DNA from: Notolepis coatsorum
Taxonomy: Eukaryota; Chordata; Actinopteri; Aulopiformes; Paralepididae
Assembly (NCBI GenBank): GCA_963971535.1
Contig: OZ020585.1
Coordinates: 155,173,083 to 155,237,082, forward strand
Reading direction: 5' to 3'
Length of the DNA: 64,000 nucleotides
Within the stretch, counting starts at the first letter, position 1, and the number at the start of each line of letters is the position of its first letter. The notes beneath the pieces are model-generated. The model was not told where the DNA came from. It saw only the letters and a list, made by a program, of their open reading frames with translations, and searched no databases. A program made the translations under genes and the position numbers. Shown here piece after piece: positions 30,924 through 43,076 of this stretch.

Positions 30924-33484
30924 CACCACACTGCAGTAATTAGTGACTCTACTTTTCAGCAGTGACACCTATGAGAGGAAACGACTGGAAAAGCAGTAAA
31001 AATGAGTTACTCAAATTGATTTTCCTATCCAATTTGCCTGAGGGCAGGGAGACAAAGGAAAGGGCTTTAATTTGAGGAAATGATTAAGAGCAAACAAGTA
31101 GGTGAGAGAGAGAACGAGTCTGGATATCTCCCCTCCTTCCAAATATAACGCCCCCCCCCCCTTCTCAACCCCATTACCCCTGTCACTCCTAGTAGTCACA
31201 TACGTCTGTTCCCTGTGACCCTTTCTCCACCCTGGAAGTCAATCCATGCTCTCTCCCAGAAGGATGGGAGGGACACAACAAAGGGTTAGGGTTTTGCGCC
31301 ACCAAAACATTCGGCAGGCACTTCTAAATTTGGTATCCGTGCTCCATTCTCTTTTGTGAGTCTGAGCCGAGGCATGACTGATCCTCTTCATGGTAAACCT
31401 CACACAAAAGGTTGCACTGAAAGCATTGGCTCTGCCGACTACATTGAATGGATCCCTGCAATGTACACTGTAACACATTTCTCTGTTAAATGACAGTAAA
31501 CTACCGGTGGAAGTGTTCTTCTACAGTGTACCTACTGTACTCTACAACAACAGTTTATTACTGGAAAATACATTAGAGTACTGTGCTGTATGGGATATAC
31601 GCTTTACAGTATAATACTGTCGATGCTTGGTTGCCATTATACTGTTATTTTAGTGTTCCTACTCTAATCTTTCGTGCTGAACTTGGGATCTCTTGCAGAA
31701 GGATTTAAATTGTGTGGAGCTGGGTGCTCATTGGGTGAATTTAGATCCATTCTGAATTAACTGGAGATGAGTACATCTGGCTGCTTGACTAACTTGACTA
31801 GATGATGTTTTGTGACTGTGATTTTTATATTTCTACTTTGTAAATGTTATTGTCTGTAATTATTGTTGTAATTATTACAGTTGTCTGTCTGCAACCCTGT
31901 TAAATGTGCTGCTGCCTGTCTTGGCCAGGACACAAAAAAGAGACTTGTAGGCCAATCCCAATCCCCCCCCCCTTGGCCCTACCCCTCTGCTTTGTGTGTG
32001 GCTGTGTAGAGTAAGGTGTCCTGATTCTTTTGTGGATCGAGGGGTAGTGGCCATGTAGCCCTCCAACTGACCCTCCAAACAGCAGTGTTTTCAGATGCTG
32101 ACTCGAAACGGAGGGGTAGAAGGGAGAACGTAAAGGACTTACGTTTCTATAGTGATATGTATATTTTGTACATAGTACGTAATACATATATTTTGTACAT
32201 ATCAGCCTATTTGTTTTTCACAGAATTTGACACAACCCTTCCCTTTGCTTTTTTTCTATTTCTATCTCACTTTTCCCAAGATGCACACCGTTCCAAAGAT
32301 GATTACTACTATTTCCACCTCTCCAAATCAAGAAAGAAAATTAATAGTTACATGTATCTTTTGACGGCAGATACGATGGTTTAACAATTTTCAGTTTAAC
32401 AATCAGATACTGCAAAACGGCTCAACTGGACGAACCCAGACAGTACCGCTCCTCATTTTGGTTTGTTTCCTCTGTGGCCCGGGTCCTAGAACGTCGGTCC
32501 CAGTGTCAACATGTAGGAGAGACTTGTCTTGTTAAGGAGAACAGGTGGTGTTTTGTAATGTGCAGGTGTTGCACAGATATTGAGGGGAAAAACTGAATTG
32601 TGTGGCTTTTTCTCTCCTTTCAACCCCTTCCCTTTGTAGCCTAACCTAGTCGAGGGCACACAACCAGGGGAAGGGACATGTATAATCTCAATGAGGCTAT
32701 TCTAAATAAAGGTTAAATCAAAACAAAACTACGCTGTAAAAAAGAGGCAATGCGAGACTGGCCAAAAAGAGAGTTCCCTCTATAAATGCTGTACTGTCCT
32801 TTGGAGCAGGTGTGTCAGCAGAAATGTTTGCTCTGTACATGCTAGCAATGCATGCAAGAATGATGTAATTAGATTCAAAATGTGCATTTTTGCATCAGCG
32901 TTCATACACTTTTTTTTAAACTGATTCCATTACTTTTCCATGACTATGCCATAACAAATAGCACCGTTCCCATGACCACAAGCGAGAGGTCTCCTCTATG
33001 CATGCTAAAAACATGCTAAAATACGACCTGAATGTGATCTAGTCTCTCTACAAGACTTATACTGTATGTTCTTTTATGTCGTGACATTTCCTCAGACATA
33101 ATTCTTTTAATAGGTATGTTTACTCCCAAATGCTAATGTGCACAGACTAATGATTATCATGGTCTCTTGTTGCTTAGTCGTAGACTTTCAGCACTCATCT
33201 AGAGTAGGGATGGCTACACTATTTTGAAATGGTCAGGCAAGGGCTGGAGTATAACATGGATGGTGAAATCTCATATCAAGTTGTTTTGGTACTAATATGC
33301 CTTCCATAATCACTCTCCAAATATAAGTAAATCACTCTCTTGAACCCTTTGAGGGGCCACTGGGAATGCTGTGGGCAGCAAGCTGCCCTCATTCAGGCTG
33401 TCCTGGTCTAGATCAATAGTTACGTATTACTTTCACATGGTGGAGGGATACTTACTGTCTGTGGTGCATATTCACATTGTGGTT
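30252..33484. other. about 3.2 kb of TE-poor sequence, no gene recognised
   Basis: A (CA)n microsatellite lies at about 30838-30918. A c-run is at 31150-31160. Frames such as 31239-31478 (minus) are open but show no domain. Several acagtat/atactgt motifs cluster at 31530-31640. I found no splice-bounded exon. It is most like intronic or intergenic single-copy DNA. Confidence 0.5.
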
Positions 33485-33908
33485 GTAGTGTGCTGTCACT
33501 AATTGGTGGTTTGATTGACACACTCTTCCTTTGTGTTTGCTTGTCACTAAAATGGCCGCTTCTCTAATTTATCACAGGTCCCTACAAAAGCAGAGTGGAG
33601 GCTGCAGTAGTTCTAGTTCGTTCTCTCTCTCGCAGCTGTCGCTCGTCACTGGTTCTCCAGAGGCCTAACCTGAAGACCTCATTTTGTGCTCACTGCTTTG
33701 TTGTATTTTTTGGCTTGTTCTTCCTTTTGCCTTTGTGCATTCCTTTTGTTGTTGAATTATGGAGTCTGGATCACCCAGCTCCCTTCTTTTTGTTCCCTAA
33801 ATTAGCTGTGCTAATAAATATAGTTATTTTTGATAACTCCTGTCTTGTCCTGTGTCCACCACTTTACGTTCAAGGCCTAAACGAGCCATATTGTAGGATT
33901 GAACGTAA
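33485..33908 (+). mobile_element. possible solo LTR or retroelement fragment
   Basis: The stretch has a tacaaaag TATA-like box near 33582, a T-rich segment and a ctaataaata polyadenylation-like signal near 33810. The layout resembles an LTR. No paired LTR, primer site or target duplication was found, so this is weak. Confidence 0.25.
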
Positions 33909-33916
33909 CACCAATG

Positions 33917-34005
33917 TAGTGTTGTCACGATACTGGAATTTCGACTTCGATACGATACCTTGAAAAGTATCGATACTTCGATACCATTTCGATAACAAAA
34001 AAAGA

Positions 34006-34069
<64 letters not shown>

Positions 34070-34358
34070 TTTTGTTTTTTTGAACAAATTTAGCTTTTGT
34101 AGCTGGTTGATTCTCCTCAGCTTCTCTCTGGTACTATAAGAGAAGATAAATATAACACTTTTAAAACCCTTTGTTTATCTTTAGGTCACACATTTAAAAA
34201 TAACTGTTCATCTCACTTCAATCATTTTTATTGCAAATGCAGAACATGGTATTTTCTCAAGCAGACAGATGTAAACACTGTAATCTGTGTTGCATGTACC
34301 TGACAAACTGAACTGTTTGTATTACAGTTAGTAACAGTTTTGATTTTTATTTAAAGAT

Positions 34359-34451
<93 letters not shown>

Positions 34452-35057
34452 CTATGCTCGGAGCATTTTAGTACCGTTACATTTTCAACAAGATTGCTGC
34501 TATTTAAACACTTGATGGAAACGGGGTAACGTTAACCTTATGTCGACTGTAGTATTGTATGACCTCGACATAACGTTTAAACGTTAACGTTACTCCGTTT
34601 CCATGCAGTAATTATAACGGTGGCCAGCTAAGCTAACGGAGCTAACGGCTAGCAGTAGCTGTAACGTTACAACGAATCAGCTGTTGATATTATGCGCCAT
34701 CAGTAGACAACGTATCATGTATTAAACTAGAGTTAATGGTTTAATGCTTCAGTCACAGTCACGTTGAAAGAGCAGCTGTCACAAACCTCTTTCATTTCTT
34801 TATGGAGATCCGCGCTGGCACTGCTAAAATGTTTATTTACAAACTGAAGACGGCTCTGTGACACTGTGAGGGGGAGGGCTGGAGCAGGCGGAGGGGCAAG
34901 CGTGCTCTGAACAGCGTGTCAACAACTTGCTGTAGAACACTCGCCAGCTGGTACCGATACTGCAGAAAGTATCGGTATTTCGGGAAATGAGTATCGAAGC
35001 CGTTTTAAATATTCAGTATCGATATGTATCGATACTTCGATATTTTTGACAACACTA
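33917..35057. mobile_element. hAT element, family F copy 2
   Basis: The ends are tagtgttgtcacgatac and, inverted, tagtgttgtcaaaaat. CACCAATG flanks both sides exactly (33909-33916, 35058-35065). It shares with 27983-29180 the ccttgaaaagtatcga subterminal region, the cttctctctggtactataag segment and the gttactccgtttccatg hairpin region. It has long (TA)n (34014-34064) and (GA)n (34360-34450) tracts. The BED exon is not open. Confidence 0.93.
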
Positions 35058-35065
35058 CACCAATG

Positions 35066-35660
35066 CTAGTGTAGCAGGGTGGATTATCCCTGCTTTATGG
35101 AAGTGGTTTTACACGGCCACCTGGTAGCGAGAATGCAGCAGAGCTGAGTCCAGCTGGATCCCCGACTGTAGGCCAGGAATGTTGAAGTGGAGGTCGAGCA
35201 GCAAGAGTGGATGGGGCCTAGGATTCACTGACCTAGGGATGGTACTCTGGTCCTTCTTGCTTCCAGGGCGATCAGCAGTAGCTCCCCACACACCCACACT
35301 TCCCCCAATACTTCCTGAGCCCTCCCACACCTGATGGCAGTAAGATGGATGATATATTCGCTCCCCAAAGCAGTACTCTTCCTTAATGATGAGTGGAGAC
35401 CTTTCACAATAAACTATAGGCAGGGGGTGGGGAAAGGGTTAAAAAATAATGAGCATTACCCGGAGAGAAAAGGGTTAGACCAAATGCACATTAAAGACAT
35501 GCACACAGTGATCCCATTTACGTCTCCTTTACTAGAAGTCTAGTTCAATATACAAATGAAAGTTATTCCCACATTGGGCACCTAGTGCTCTCGTTCTACA
35601 ATACACATGGAGGGAAGCTATTCCCACACTGGGCACCTAGTGCTCTCACTCTATATTACA
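35066..35660. other. no gene recognised
   Basis: Contains a near-duplicate (attcccacattgggcaccta at 35566 and its variant near 35619) spanning about 50 bp. No coding domain or TE terminus was identified. Confidence 0.4.
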
Positions 35661-38068
35661 GATACAGTAAGAACCTGTAAGAACCAGGAGGCGCTCGCAG
35701 ACACAGACTGGGACATGTTTCAAGGAAGCGCCAGTGACGTCAGCGAGTACGCTGATACCGTTGTGAGCTACATAACAACAGTAGCTGACAGTATTATCCT
35801 CACGAAAATGGTGCGGGTGTTCCCAAACCAGAAACCTTGGGTGGACACTGGACAGTACTATCAGAGCAGCTCTGAACTCTCGCACCACGGCTTATAACCT
35901 GGGCAGAGAGTCAGGAAATATGGAAGAGTACAAGGCTTCAGTCTACACTCTGCGCAAGGCTGTTAAACTTGCTAAGAGGACATATGCTGATAAACTGGAG
36001 ACACAAATGGCACAAAACGACACAAGAGGCTTGTGGCAGGGACTGAAGACAATAACTGACTACAAAGTCACCGCCCCCTCAATGGGGAGCGACGACACCT
36101 CTCTCGCGGACAAACTCAACTCCTTCTACGCTCGGTTCGGTGTAGACAGTGTCGCCGCTAGCCCTCTGGCTAGTGACGTCATTGGCGCGCCGGCTGTTGT
36201 GGAGGGGGGGGGGCAACCGCGGGGGGGGCGGGGGCGCTCTCTCGTTGTCGGAACACAGTGTGAGAAGAGCATTTATGCAGGTGAACACCAGGAAGGCTGC
36301 TGGCCCAGATGGTATAACAGGACGCATACTTAAGTCCTGTGCCAACCAGCTTGCCCCGGTGTTCACCGCCATATTTAATCAATCCCTGGCGGAGTCAGTG
36401 GTCCCTGTCTGCTTCAAGATGTCTACCATCATCCCTGTACCAAAGAAACCCTCCCCAACATGTCCAAATGACTACAGACCGGTGGCACTCACCTCTGTGG
36501 TCATGAAATGTTTCGAGAGGCTGGTCAAGGACCACATTTGTGCCTCCCTCCCCAGTGATATGGACCCTATGCAATACAGGACAAACAGGTCCACTGACGA
36601 CGCGGTCTCCCAGGTACTGCACAGCACTCTCTCCCACCTTGACCGTCAGAAGGGGGGCTATGTGAGACTGTTGTTCATTGACTACAGCTCAGCGTTCAAC
36701 ACCATAGTCCCCACCAGACTGGTGGACAAGCTGATCGAGCTGGGTCTGAGCTCCGCCCTGAGCGCCTGGGTACTGGACTTTCTGAGTGAAAGACCCCAGG
36801 CGGTCAGGGTGGGGGGTCAGACCTCCAACACCATCACCCTGAGCATCGGGTCCCCCCAGGGCTGTGTTCTAAGCCCCCTGCTGTACTCACTCTACACACA
36901 CGACTGTGTGGCCAAGTTCAGCTCCAACTCCATAGTGAAGTTCGCAGACGACACGGTGGTGGTGGGGCTGATCTCGGACAACGACGAGAAGGCCTACCGG
37001 GAGGAGGTTGAGGTACTGGAACGCTGGTGCCAGGACAACAGCCTGCTCCTGAACATTGGTAAAACCAAGGAGCTGATCGTGGATTATAGGAGAGGACAGC
37101 AGGAGACACACACACCACTGATGATTAACGGGGCTACCGTGGACAGGGTGAGCAGCTTTAAGTACCTGGGGGTCCACATCTCAGAGGATCTGACATGGTC
37201 AACACACATAGACACAGTAGTAAAGAAAGCGAAGCAGCGCCTCTACCACCTGAGACAGTTAAGGAAGTTCAGAGTATCGGGGAAGATACTCCAGTCCTTC
37301 TACTCAGGAGCTGTAGAGAGCATCTTGACCGGAAACATCACTGCCTGGTATGGAAACAGCACGGCACAGGACAAGAAGGCCCTACAGAGAGTGGTGCGCT
37401 CAGCCGAGCGTACCACGGGTATTGCGCTACCTCCCCTGCAGGTTCTATACAACAAGAGGTGCAAATCCAGAGCCTGCAGAATAATGAAAGACCCCCACCA
37501 CCCCAATAACAGCCTGTTCCAGCTGCTGAGGTCAGGCAGACGCCTGCGAACCCCAGCTACTAGGACAGAGAGGCTTAGGCTCAGCTTCTTCCCCCAGGCC
37601 ATCAGAGCCTTGAACAATGAACATTGAGTGCCACAGAACACTGAACTATCCACACACAAGCACACACACGACACGCACGCTGTGCACGCTCACACACTAG
37701 CAGCCACTTTAACACGAGCGGGCACACACTCACGCCGCACACACGCACACTTATGGCCAAGAGGAAAGGCCACTTTAAATTAGTATAACAACAGGAACAG
37801 TGTATTGCACTACTAAAGCTACCTAGCATGTCCTATATGCTCTGTAAATACTATGTACAGATACCGAGATGTCACACCATGTTACCTGTTACCTGTTTAT
37901 TGCACAATGTTTTTTTTTTATTGGATTCTATTATATGTTGTACCACTGTTTTTTTATTGGATTCTATTATATGTTGTACCACTGTATTGCACATCGTCGC
38001 GGGCAAGACCACCCGCATTTCATTGTATACTTGTATGCCGTGACAATTAAAACTCTTGACTTGACTTC
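35661..38068 (+). mobile_element. L2-type LINE, 5'-truncated, plus strand
   Basis: The element starts within the linker between endonuclease and RT and ends with the 3' tail cttgacttgactt at 38058-38068. The 3' UTR contains a 37-bp near-duplicate (tttattggattctattatat at about 37918 and 37955). It belongs to a subfamily different from the minus-strand L2 copies. The reverse transcriptase is described separately. Confidence 0.92.
35681..37627 (+). pseudogene. L2 reverse transcriptase, nearly complete but frameshifted
   Basis: Three frames join the protein. First is CTDWDMF-like TDWDMFQGSASD with PNQKPWV (35686-35860). Next is TLRKAVKLAKRTYADKLETQ (35920-36200). The 492-codon frame at 36149-37627 carries the rest: [51 protein letters not shown] (motif A), GSPQGCVLSPLLYSLYTHDC, KFADDTVVVG (catalytic ADD) and SFKYLGVHISEDLTW. 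The last frameshift sits at the G run near 36205-36230, a slippage-prone site, so only small changes separate it from an open frame. The endonuclease domain is missing. L2-type enzymes reverse-transcribe their own RNA at a nicked target. Confidence 0.9.
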
Positions 38069-38485
38069 CCGTTAAGGGTTATCTACTGCTTCGCTTCGCG
38101 GTAGGTGAGAACCAGGTAAGGAGTAACGGAGTTCAATGGGAATTTTATAAAGAACCACACATTATTATTACACTCAAAAGAAATTAACAGTGGGCCCACA
38201 TTAGCACATAAAAGTCCTAGCTAAAGCCGGCTTTTTCCCCAAAACAATAAATGGTCGGGGCGCCCCTAGACACTGCTGCCAGAATTAGTTCAAAGCACCG
38301 TTTATCTTCGCGCTTAGAGAGCCAGCGCTACACAGTGGAAAGGTCTACCGATATAGTTTCAGCACTCGGAGCGCCGCTGTACTTATCCAAGATGGCGGGC
38401 CTACTCTCACCACCACTCGTCCGGGTGTTAAGATGGCCGTCGGGAGATCCCACGATAACAGGCAGCGGGGCGGGGTAGACACTGG
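38069..38485. other. no gene recognised
   Basis: GC-rich in its second half (38250-38475). Open frames occur on both strands without domain matches. It ends at the hAT element. Confidence 0.4.
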
Positions 38486-39487
38486 TAGGGCTGGGCGATA
38501 AAACGATAACGATAAATATCGCGATAAATGATTTCCTCGAAATAAACATGAAACGTGGTCGCAAAGTTTCGATATATCGATTTTCCAAGTTTGGCTCCGT
38601 TCAGCCTCGGCTCAGCACACTCACTAACAACAACCAACGTTACGTGATGACGTGCTTACGCACCACAGCTCAGGACTCAAGGCTGCTAGGATACTTAGCT
38701 TGCACGGCGCTATTTTATATATTTACGTGCCGAGTATGTATGTGGCGTGAATTCTGATGCCACGGTTATAGTAGTGTGTGGTATACGGTGGACGTTGTTG
38801 CAATGTATTGTGGCGGAACAGAGTATTTTAGGGATATTTATTTAGTACATTGTCATGGAATACATCGCTTGGAAACGAAGCTGGCTAGGATACTTAGCTT
38901 GCACGGCGCTATTTTATATATTTACGTGCCGAGTATGTGGCGTGAATTCTGATGCCACGGTTATAGTAGTGTGTGGTATACGGTGGACGTCGTTGCAATG
39001 TATTGTGGCGGAACAGAGTATTTTAGGGATATTTATTTAGTACATTGTCATGGAATACATCGCTTGGAAACGAAGCTGGCTAGGATACTTAGCTTGCACG
39101 GCGCTATTTTATATATTTACGTGCCGAGTATGTATGTGGCGTGAATTCTGATGCCACGGTTATAGTAGTGTGTGGTATACGGTGGACGTCGTTGCAATGT
39201 ATTGTGGCGGAACAGAGTATTTTAGGGATATTTATTTAGTACATTGTCATGGGATACACTGCTCGCTCTGGCTAACTGCTAACGTGCGCGGACTGATGAC
39301 GACATCAACTCGAGACATTCACAGCAGAAAAACAAGTCTATTAATAGCCCGTCCATCGGCGCCGGGCATAAAAAGTTAATTAAACTTGACAGACATTATA
39401 TCGACGATAATTATCGATATCGAGTTATATGAAAATAATTTTATAATTTTATCGCGATAACGTTTTTGGCCATATCGCCCAGCCCTA
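38486..39487. mobile_element. 1-kb hAT element with internal triplication
   Basis: The ends are tagggctgggcgata and its inverted copy tatcgcccagcccta. Flanks gacactgg (38478-38485) and gacacggg (39488-39495) differ at one base. Subterminal cgataa/ttatcg repeats are strong. The centre is three tandem copies (38681-39262) of a 195-199 bp unit. No transposase is encoded. Confidence 0.9.
38681..39262. repeat. three tandem units of 195-199 bp
   Basis: Copies begin near taggatacttagcttgcac at 38687, 38886 and 39081. Length differs only by a tatg insertion in copies 1 and 3 (gtatgtatgtggcg against gtatgtggcg in copy 2). Small frames repeat with the unit and are not genes. Confidence 0.95.
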
Positions 39488-39495
39488 GACACGGG

Positions 39496-40446
39496 GCAGG
39501 TGACTGCTGGGGTAACGGCTGGGAGGGGCTGGAGGAGCGTGCAGTGTAGTGACGTCCGCTGCTGGGCTGAAGTGGTGAGCCGACACGCGGGCTAAACTGT
39601 GGTGCTAGCCTAAACAAAGCTAAGCTGTGGGTCGTGGTGAACCCCCTGTCATAACGCCTATACATGTTACCGCAAGGTGGACAATATCTACCACCTGGTC
39701 TTCGGCGGTCGCTCGCCTGTTGGTTCATTCACAATGTCTCTGGTGCATCAACCAAACGTTAAGCTACCGCATACTTCTAGGATAACCCGTTGTGTAACTG
39801 AGTTTATCTGGCGCATTAACCAAACGCTAAGCTACCGCATACTTCTAGGATAACCCGTTTTGTAACTGAGTTTATCTCTCGCTTGCTGAATCTCCGGAGC
39901 TCCCGTTCCGTGTCCTTCTCCCTCTGTGGAAAACGCTGAAGAGGAAGCCCCTCCCTCGACACCGCGCTCTGAACCCATTCTTCTTCACCGGTGTCTCCTT
40001 GCCCAACGTGACCACCAGCGCCCCTGGCGGCACCTGTATCCTGTCCCACTATGAAGCGCCAATGTTAGGATAGGGAGAGTCAAAGAGAGCAGCAAGTTAA
40101 GAGTCAATGTCAGGGTAGGGGAATCAAAGAGAGCCACACGTTAAGTGTCCATGTCAGGGTAGGGATGATCAAGAGCGGTCAGCCGGTTACACAATGTCCT
40201 CGTGAACACAGGGAATGCAAAAGATTAGCGTTAGACACCTTGAATAATAGTCATACATTTTCGGGTGTCTACACTAGGAAGAGAAAAATAAACACACAGG
40301 CAGTTATCCCAAGCTCACAGCTTTCAGCTGCTACATCAGCAGGTAGTAAGGGATGATTGGTGAGACTGGGTTCTCCCATAGTATCAGTCTACAAGTCCAA
40401 GTTTAAACAATTGTTACTAGGCCAGCTGGAGGATAACAGATAAATG
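39496..40446. other. no gene recognised; 68-bp tandem duplication
   Basis: 39748-39881 holds two copies of a 68-bp unit (accaaacgttaagctaccgc ... aactgagtttatct). Minus sequence near 40045-40075 (ttggcgcttcatagtggga) looks like a retroviral-type primer binding site next to a possible LTR edge, but no LTR pair was found. caatgtcagggtaggg-like repeats lie at 40100-40165. Confidence 0.4.
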
Positions 40447-40660
40447 GGGGGCAACAGTGGCTCAGGAGGTAGAGTAATTGCCTCGTAATCGAAAGGTTCC
40501 CGGTTCAATCCTGGCAGCATGTCGTGAAGTGTCCTCGAGCAAGACAGGTTGCAGGTTGGCATCTTGCATGGTTGCCTCTGCCCTCGGTGTGTGAATGTGC
40601 GGCATAAGTTGTAAAACGCTTTGGATAAAAGCGCTATATAAATGCAGTCCATTTCCATTC
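40447..40660 (+). mobile_element. tRNA-derived SINE
   Basis: The head has an A-box-like gtggctcaggaggtagag and a B-box ggttcaatcc about 35 bases later, the RNA polymerase III promoter layout. The tail aacgctttggataaaagcgc is the common fish L2/SINE 3' end, through which a partner LINE would mobilise it. Length is about 210 bp. The target duplication is not clear. Confidence 0.75.
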
Positions 40661-40882
40661 AGTCTTTTTTCTACCCCTCAAAAGTGTAAATGGGTAAATA
40701 TTTGTGGTGAGACAAGTTCAAGTTTCAAGTCTTTATTAGTTGACATACAAAAATACAGAATGCTTTTATATGAAATGCTTTTTTCTGTTTTGCTCCTGAG
40801 AGTGTGCTAGATAAAAATAGATAAGTATAAAATAGAAAGTCAAAAGTACGTAAACAAGTGTAAACAAAAGTATACTACCAGG

Positions 40883-41375
40883 GCGGCTAAGTGGCGCAGT
40901 GGGCAAGGCGCTCGCCACTAACGCAGGATGCTGGGTTCGAGCCCAGCTCTTGGCGTTGCTACCAGCTTGGCTGGTCGTTCATACTAACACAATTGGCAGT
41001 GTTAGGGGTGGGAAAGCTGGTGGGGTGGGGATTGGACGTTGTGGACAGCGACTCCTACAGGTCGGTTGGTGCGCCTGTACAGCAGAATCAGGAAGCATCG
41101 GGGGCAGTGTGAGCCAGCATCGGGGGCAGTGTGAGCCTCCCATGCGTTACTCCTCGCCACTGAGAGATCGTGCTGTACAGGTGAAAAGATGTGACAGCTG
41201 CCTCCTCGTGTACCGGAGGGGACACGTGATGCAAGGCTTGGTCCTCACTGCAGCTGACCAGTGGGAGGCATAGTCTAGCAACGTTCGAGACAGGGGAGGG
41301 GAGAATTGGCGAGGCGAAATTGGGATGGGAGAAAAATTGAAAAATAAGGAGAAAAAGTGGATCAAATATATACAT
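40883..41375 (+). mobile_element. tRNA-derived SINE of about 0.5 kb inside the L2
   Basis: The head reads gcggctaagtggcgcagtgg (A box) and gggttcgagccc (perfect B box) 45 bases later, a leucine- or serine-like tRNA layout. The body has a duplicated catcgggggcagtgtgagc (41097 and 41118). The 3' end is A-rich (gagaaaaattgaaaaataag). It interrupts the 3' UTR of the surrounding L2. Frames within it are not genes. Confidence 0.8.
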
Positions 41376-41794
41376 ATATACAATATACAATGCAGAGTAG
41401 AAAAAAAGTAACTGAGTTACAATACAATATACAGTACAATGCAGAAATGGGATGAGGTACAACTTAGGGTAAGGTGCAATGAGGTATGAGTTGTAGTGCA
41501 AATCTCTTTACCAATAAATATAAAGTGTGTTAAAGTGTCTAAAGTGGGTGCTACAGTGAGTTGTTTATTTAAAGTGAGTGTGTACATGTGGATGTGTGTG
41601 CTGTGAGTGTATTTGATGGTTTGTTACATAGTGTTATTGTCGTTGAGCAGCCTGATGGCCTGGGGATAGAAGCTCCTTCTGAGTCTCTCTTGCCATGAGA
41701 CTTCGGTATCGCTTGCCTGACCGCAGCAGTTCAAAGAGGCAGTTGTTTGGGTGGCTAGAGTCTTTGATTATCCTCTTAGCCTTACCCCTGCAAC

Positions 41795-41930
41795 TTACTT
41801 ACTTAGGCCTTTAAATTCCCAAAGGAACATAGGCCATCGACGAAGCTCCTCCATCCTCTTCGATCTTGTGCCCTCCGCTCCAGATCTTGCCAGGACAGCC
41901 CTTCTTTCTTCATTTCCTGTTCTGTGGTTC
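41795..41930 (-). mobile_element. 136-bp LINE 3' scrap with TAAG tail and perfect duplication
   Basis: The minus strand encodes the last residues of a LINE protein, SWQDLERRAQDRRGWRSFVD then GLCSFGNLKA and a stop. A short (TAAG)n tail follows at once (ttacttactta on the plus strand). CCCCTGCAAC is duplicated exactly (41785-41794 and 41931-41940). The W..L..RAQDR..WR.FV.. ending is typical of RTE- or I-like LINEs, a clade not seen elsewhere in the window. Confidence 0.85.
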
Positions 41931-41940
41931 CCCCTGCAAC

Positions 41941-42750
41941 GCTTGTTGTAAATGTATTGGAGAGTGGGAAGCCCACCTCCAATTGTGCGTTCGGCTGAAC
42001 GGGCCACTCTCTGTAGTCTGCTACGGTCTTGTGCGGTGCTATTCCCAAACCAGGAGGTGATATTGCCAGTCAGGATGCTCTCTATTGTGCATGAGTAGAA
42101 GTTCTTAAGGATCTTCTGACTCACTTTGAACTTCCTTAGGCGCCTAAGGAAGTAGAGGCGTTGCCGTGCCTTCTTGACTACACTGTCAATGTGTGTGTTC
42201 CATGTCAAGTCCTCGGATATGTGGACTCCAAGGTACTTAAAACTGTTCACTTTCTCGACCGGTGCCCCGTCGATGCTGAGGGGGCTGTAGTCCCTGACCC
42301 CCGACCTCCTAAAGTCCACAATCATCTCTTTTGTTTTGCTGACGTTCAGGGAGAGGCAGTTCTCCTGACACCACCGCGCCAGAACCTCTACCTCTTCCAG
42401 GTAGGCCCTCTCATCGTTTGCAGAGATCAGGCCCACCACTACTGTGTCGTCAGCAAATTTGATGATTGTGTTGTTGTTCCGCTGTGCCACACAGTCGTGT
42501 GTGTACAGCGAGTAGAGGAGGGGACTCAGAACACAGCCCTGGGGGGCCCCTATGTTGAGGGTGATGGATGAGGAGGTGCAGTTGCCTGCTCTCACCACCT
42601 GGGGTCTACCCGCCAGGAAGGCCAAGACCACTGGCAGAGGTCATAGTTCAAGCCCAGGTCCCTGAGCTTGGCTATGAGTTTGGAGGGGATATGGTATTGA
42701 ATGCTGAGCTGTAGTCGATGAATAGCATTCTCACATAGTTCCCCTGCCTC
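41941..42750 (-). pseudogene. L2 reverse transcriptase, C-terminal half
   Basis: The minus frame carries LAGRPQVVRAGNCTSSSITL, GAPQGCVLSPLLYSLYTHDC, KFADDTVVVGLIS (catalytic ADD), MIVDFRRSGVRDYS and FKYLGVHISEDLTW. It is open from 42631 to 41941 and then reads through the inserted 136-bp LINE scrap. Motif A (IDYSSAFN) is just beyond the open part, near 42700, out of frame. This subfamily matches the copies at 10.9 and 26 kb. Confidence 0.88.
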
Positions 42751-42753
42751 TTG

Positions 42754-43076
42754 GGCATAAAAGAAAATATTGTTTGTTTCCTGTTGGTTGTCAGTTAAGG
42801 CCATGGGTAGGTAGGGAATTTATTTGATAAATCTTTTTATTTTATTCTTTCCCACGGCGACTGGATAGGGAATTTCTTTATTTAATTAAAATGTTCACAA
42901 CAACATGGATGCATGTACTCTGCCAGCATGTTTAATATCCATAATACTAAAGGTTTGACTAAGATTTTTATGAAACTTTATTGTAAAAAAAATAAAAAAC
43001 TCATAAAATAAATTTGGTCGCACCTAAATCGGCAGGTCGGTCGGCAACCGGAATTTTTTTTTCTTTCTTTTAGGCC
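42754..43076. mobile_element. 323-bp MITE with 3-bp TTG duplication
   Basis: The ends are ggcataaaagaaaat and, inverted, ggcctaaaagaaaga. TTG flanks both sides (42751-42753, 43077-43079), and removing the element rejoins the L2 sequence. A 3-bp duplication and GGC-type ends suit PIF/Harbinger or CACTA-like elements. No coding capacity. Confidence 0.65.

Noticed and set aside
35225..35407. Minus-strand frame before the L2
   Set aside because: Sixty codons without domain, splice context or repeat support.
40045..40075. LTR retrotransposon primer binding site
   Set aside because: The motif is suggestive, but no pair of LTRs, no polypurine tract and no gag-pol frame were found.
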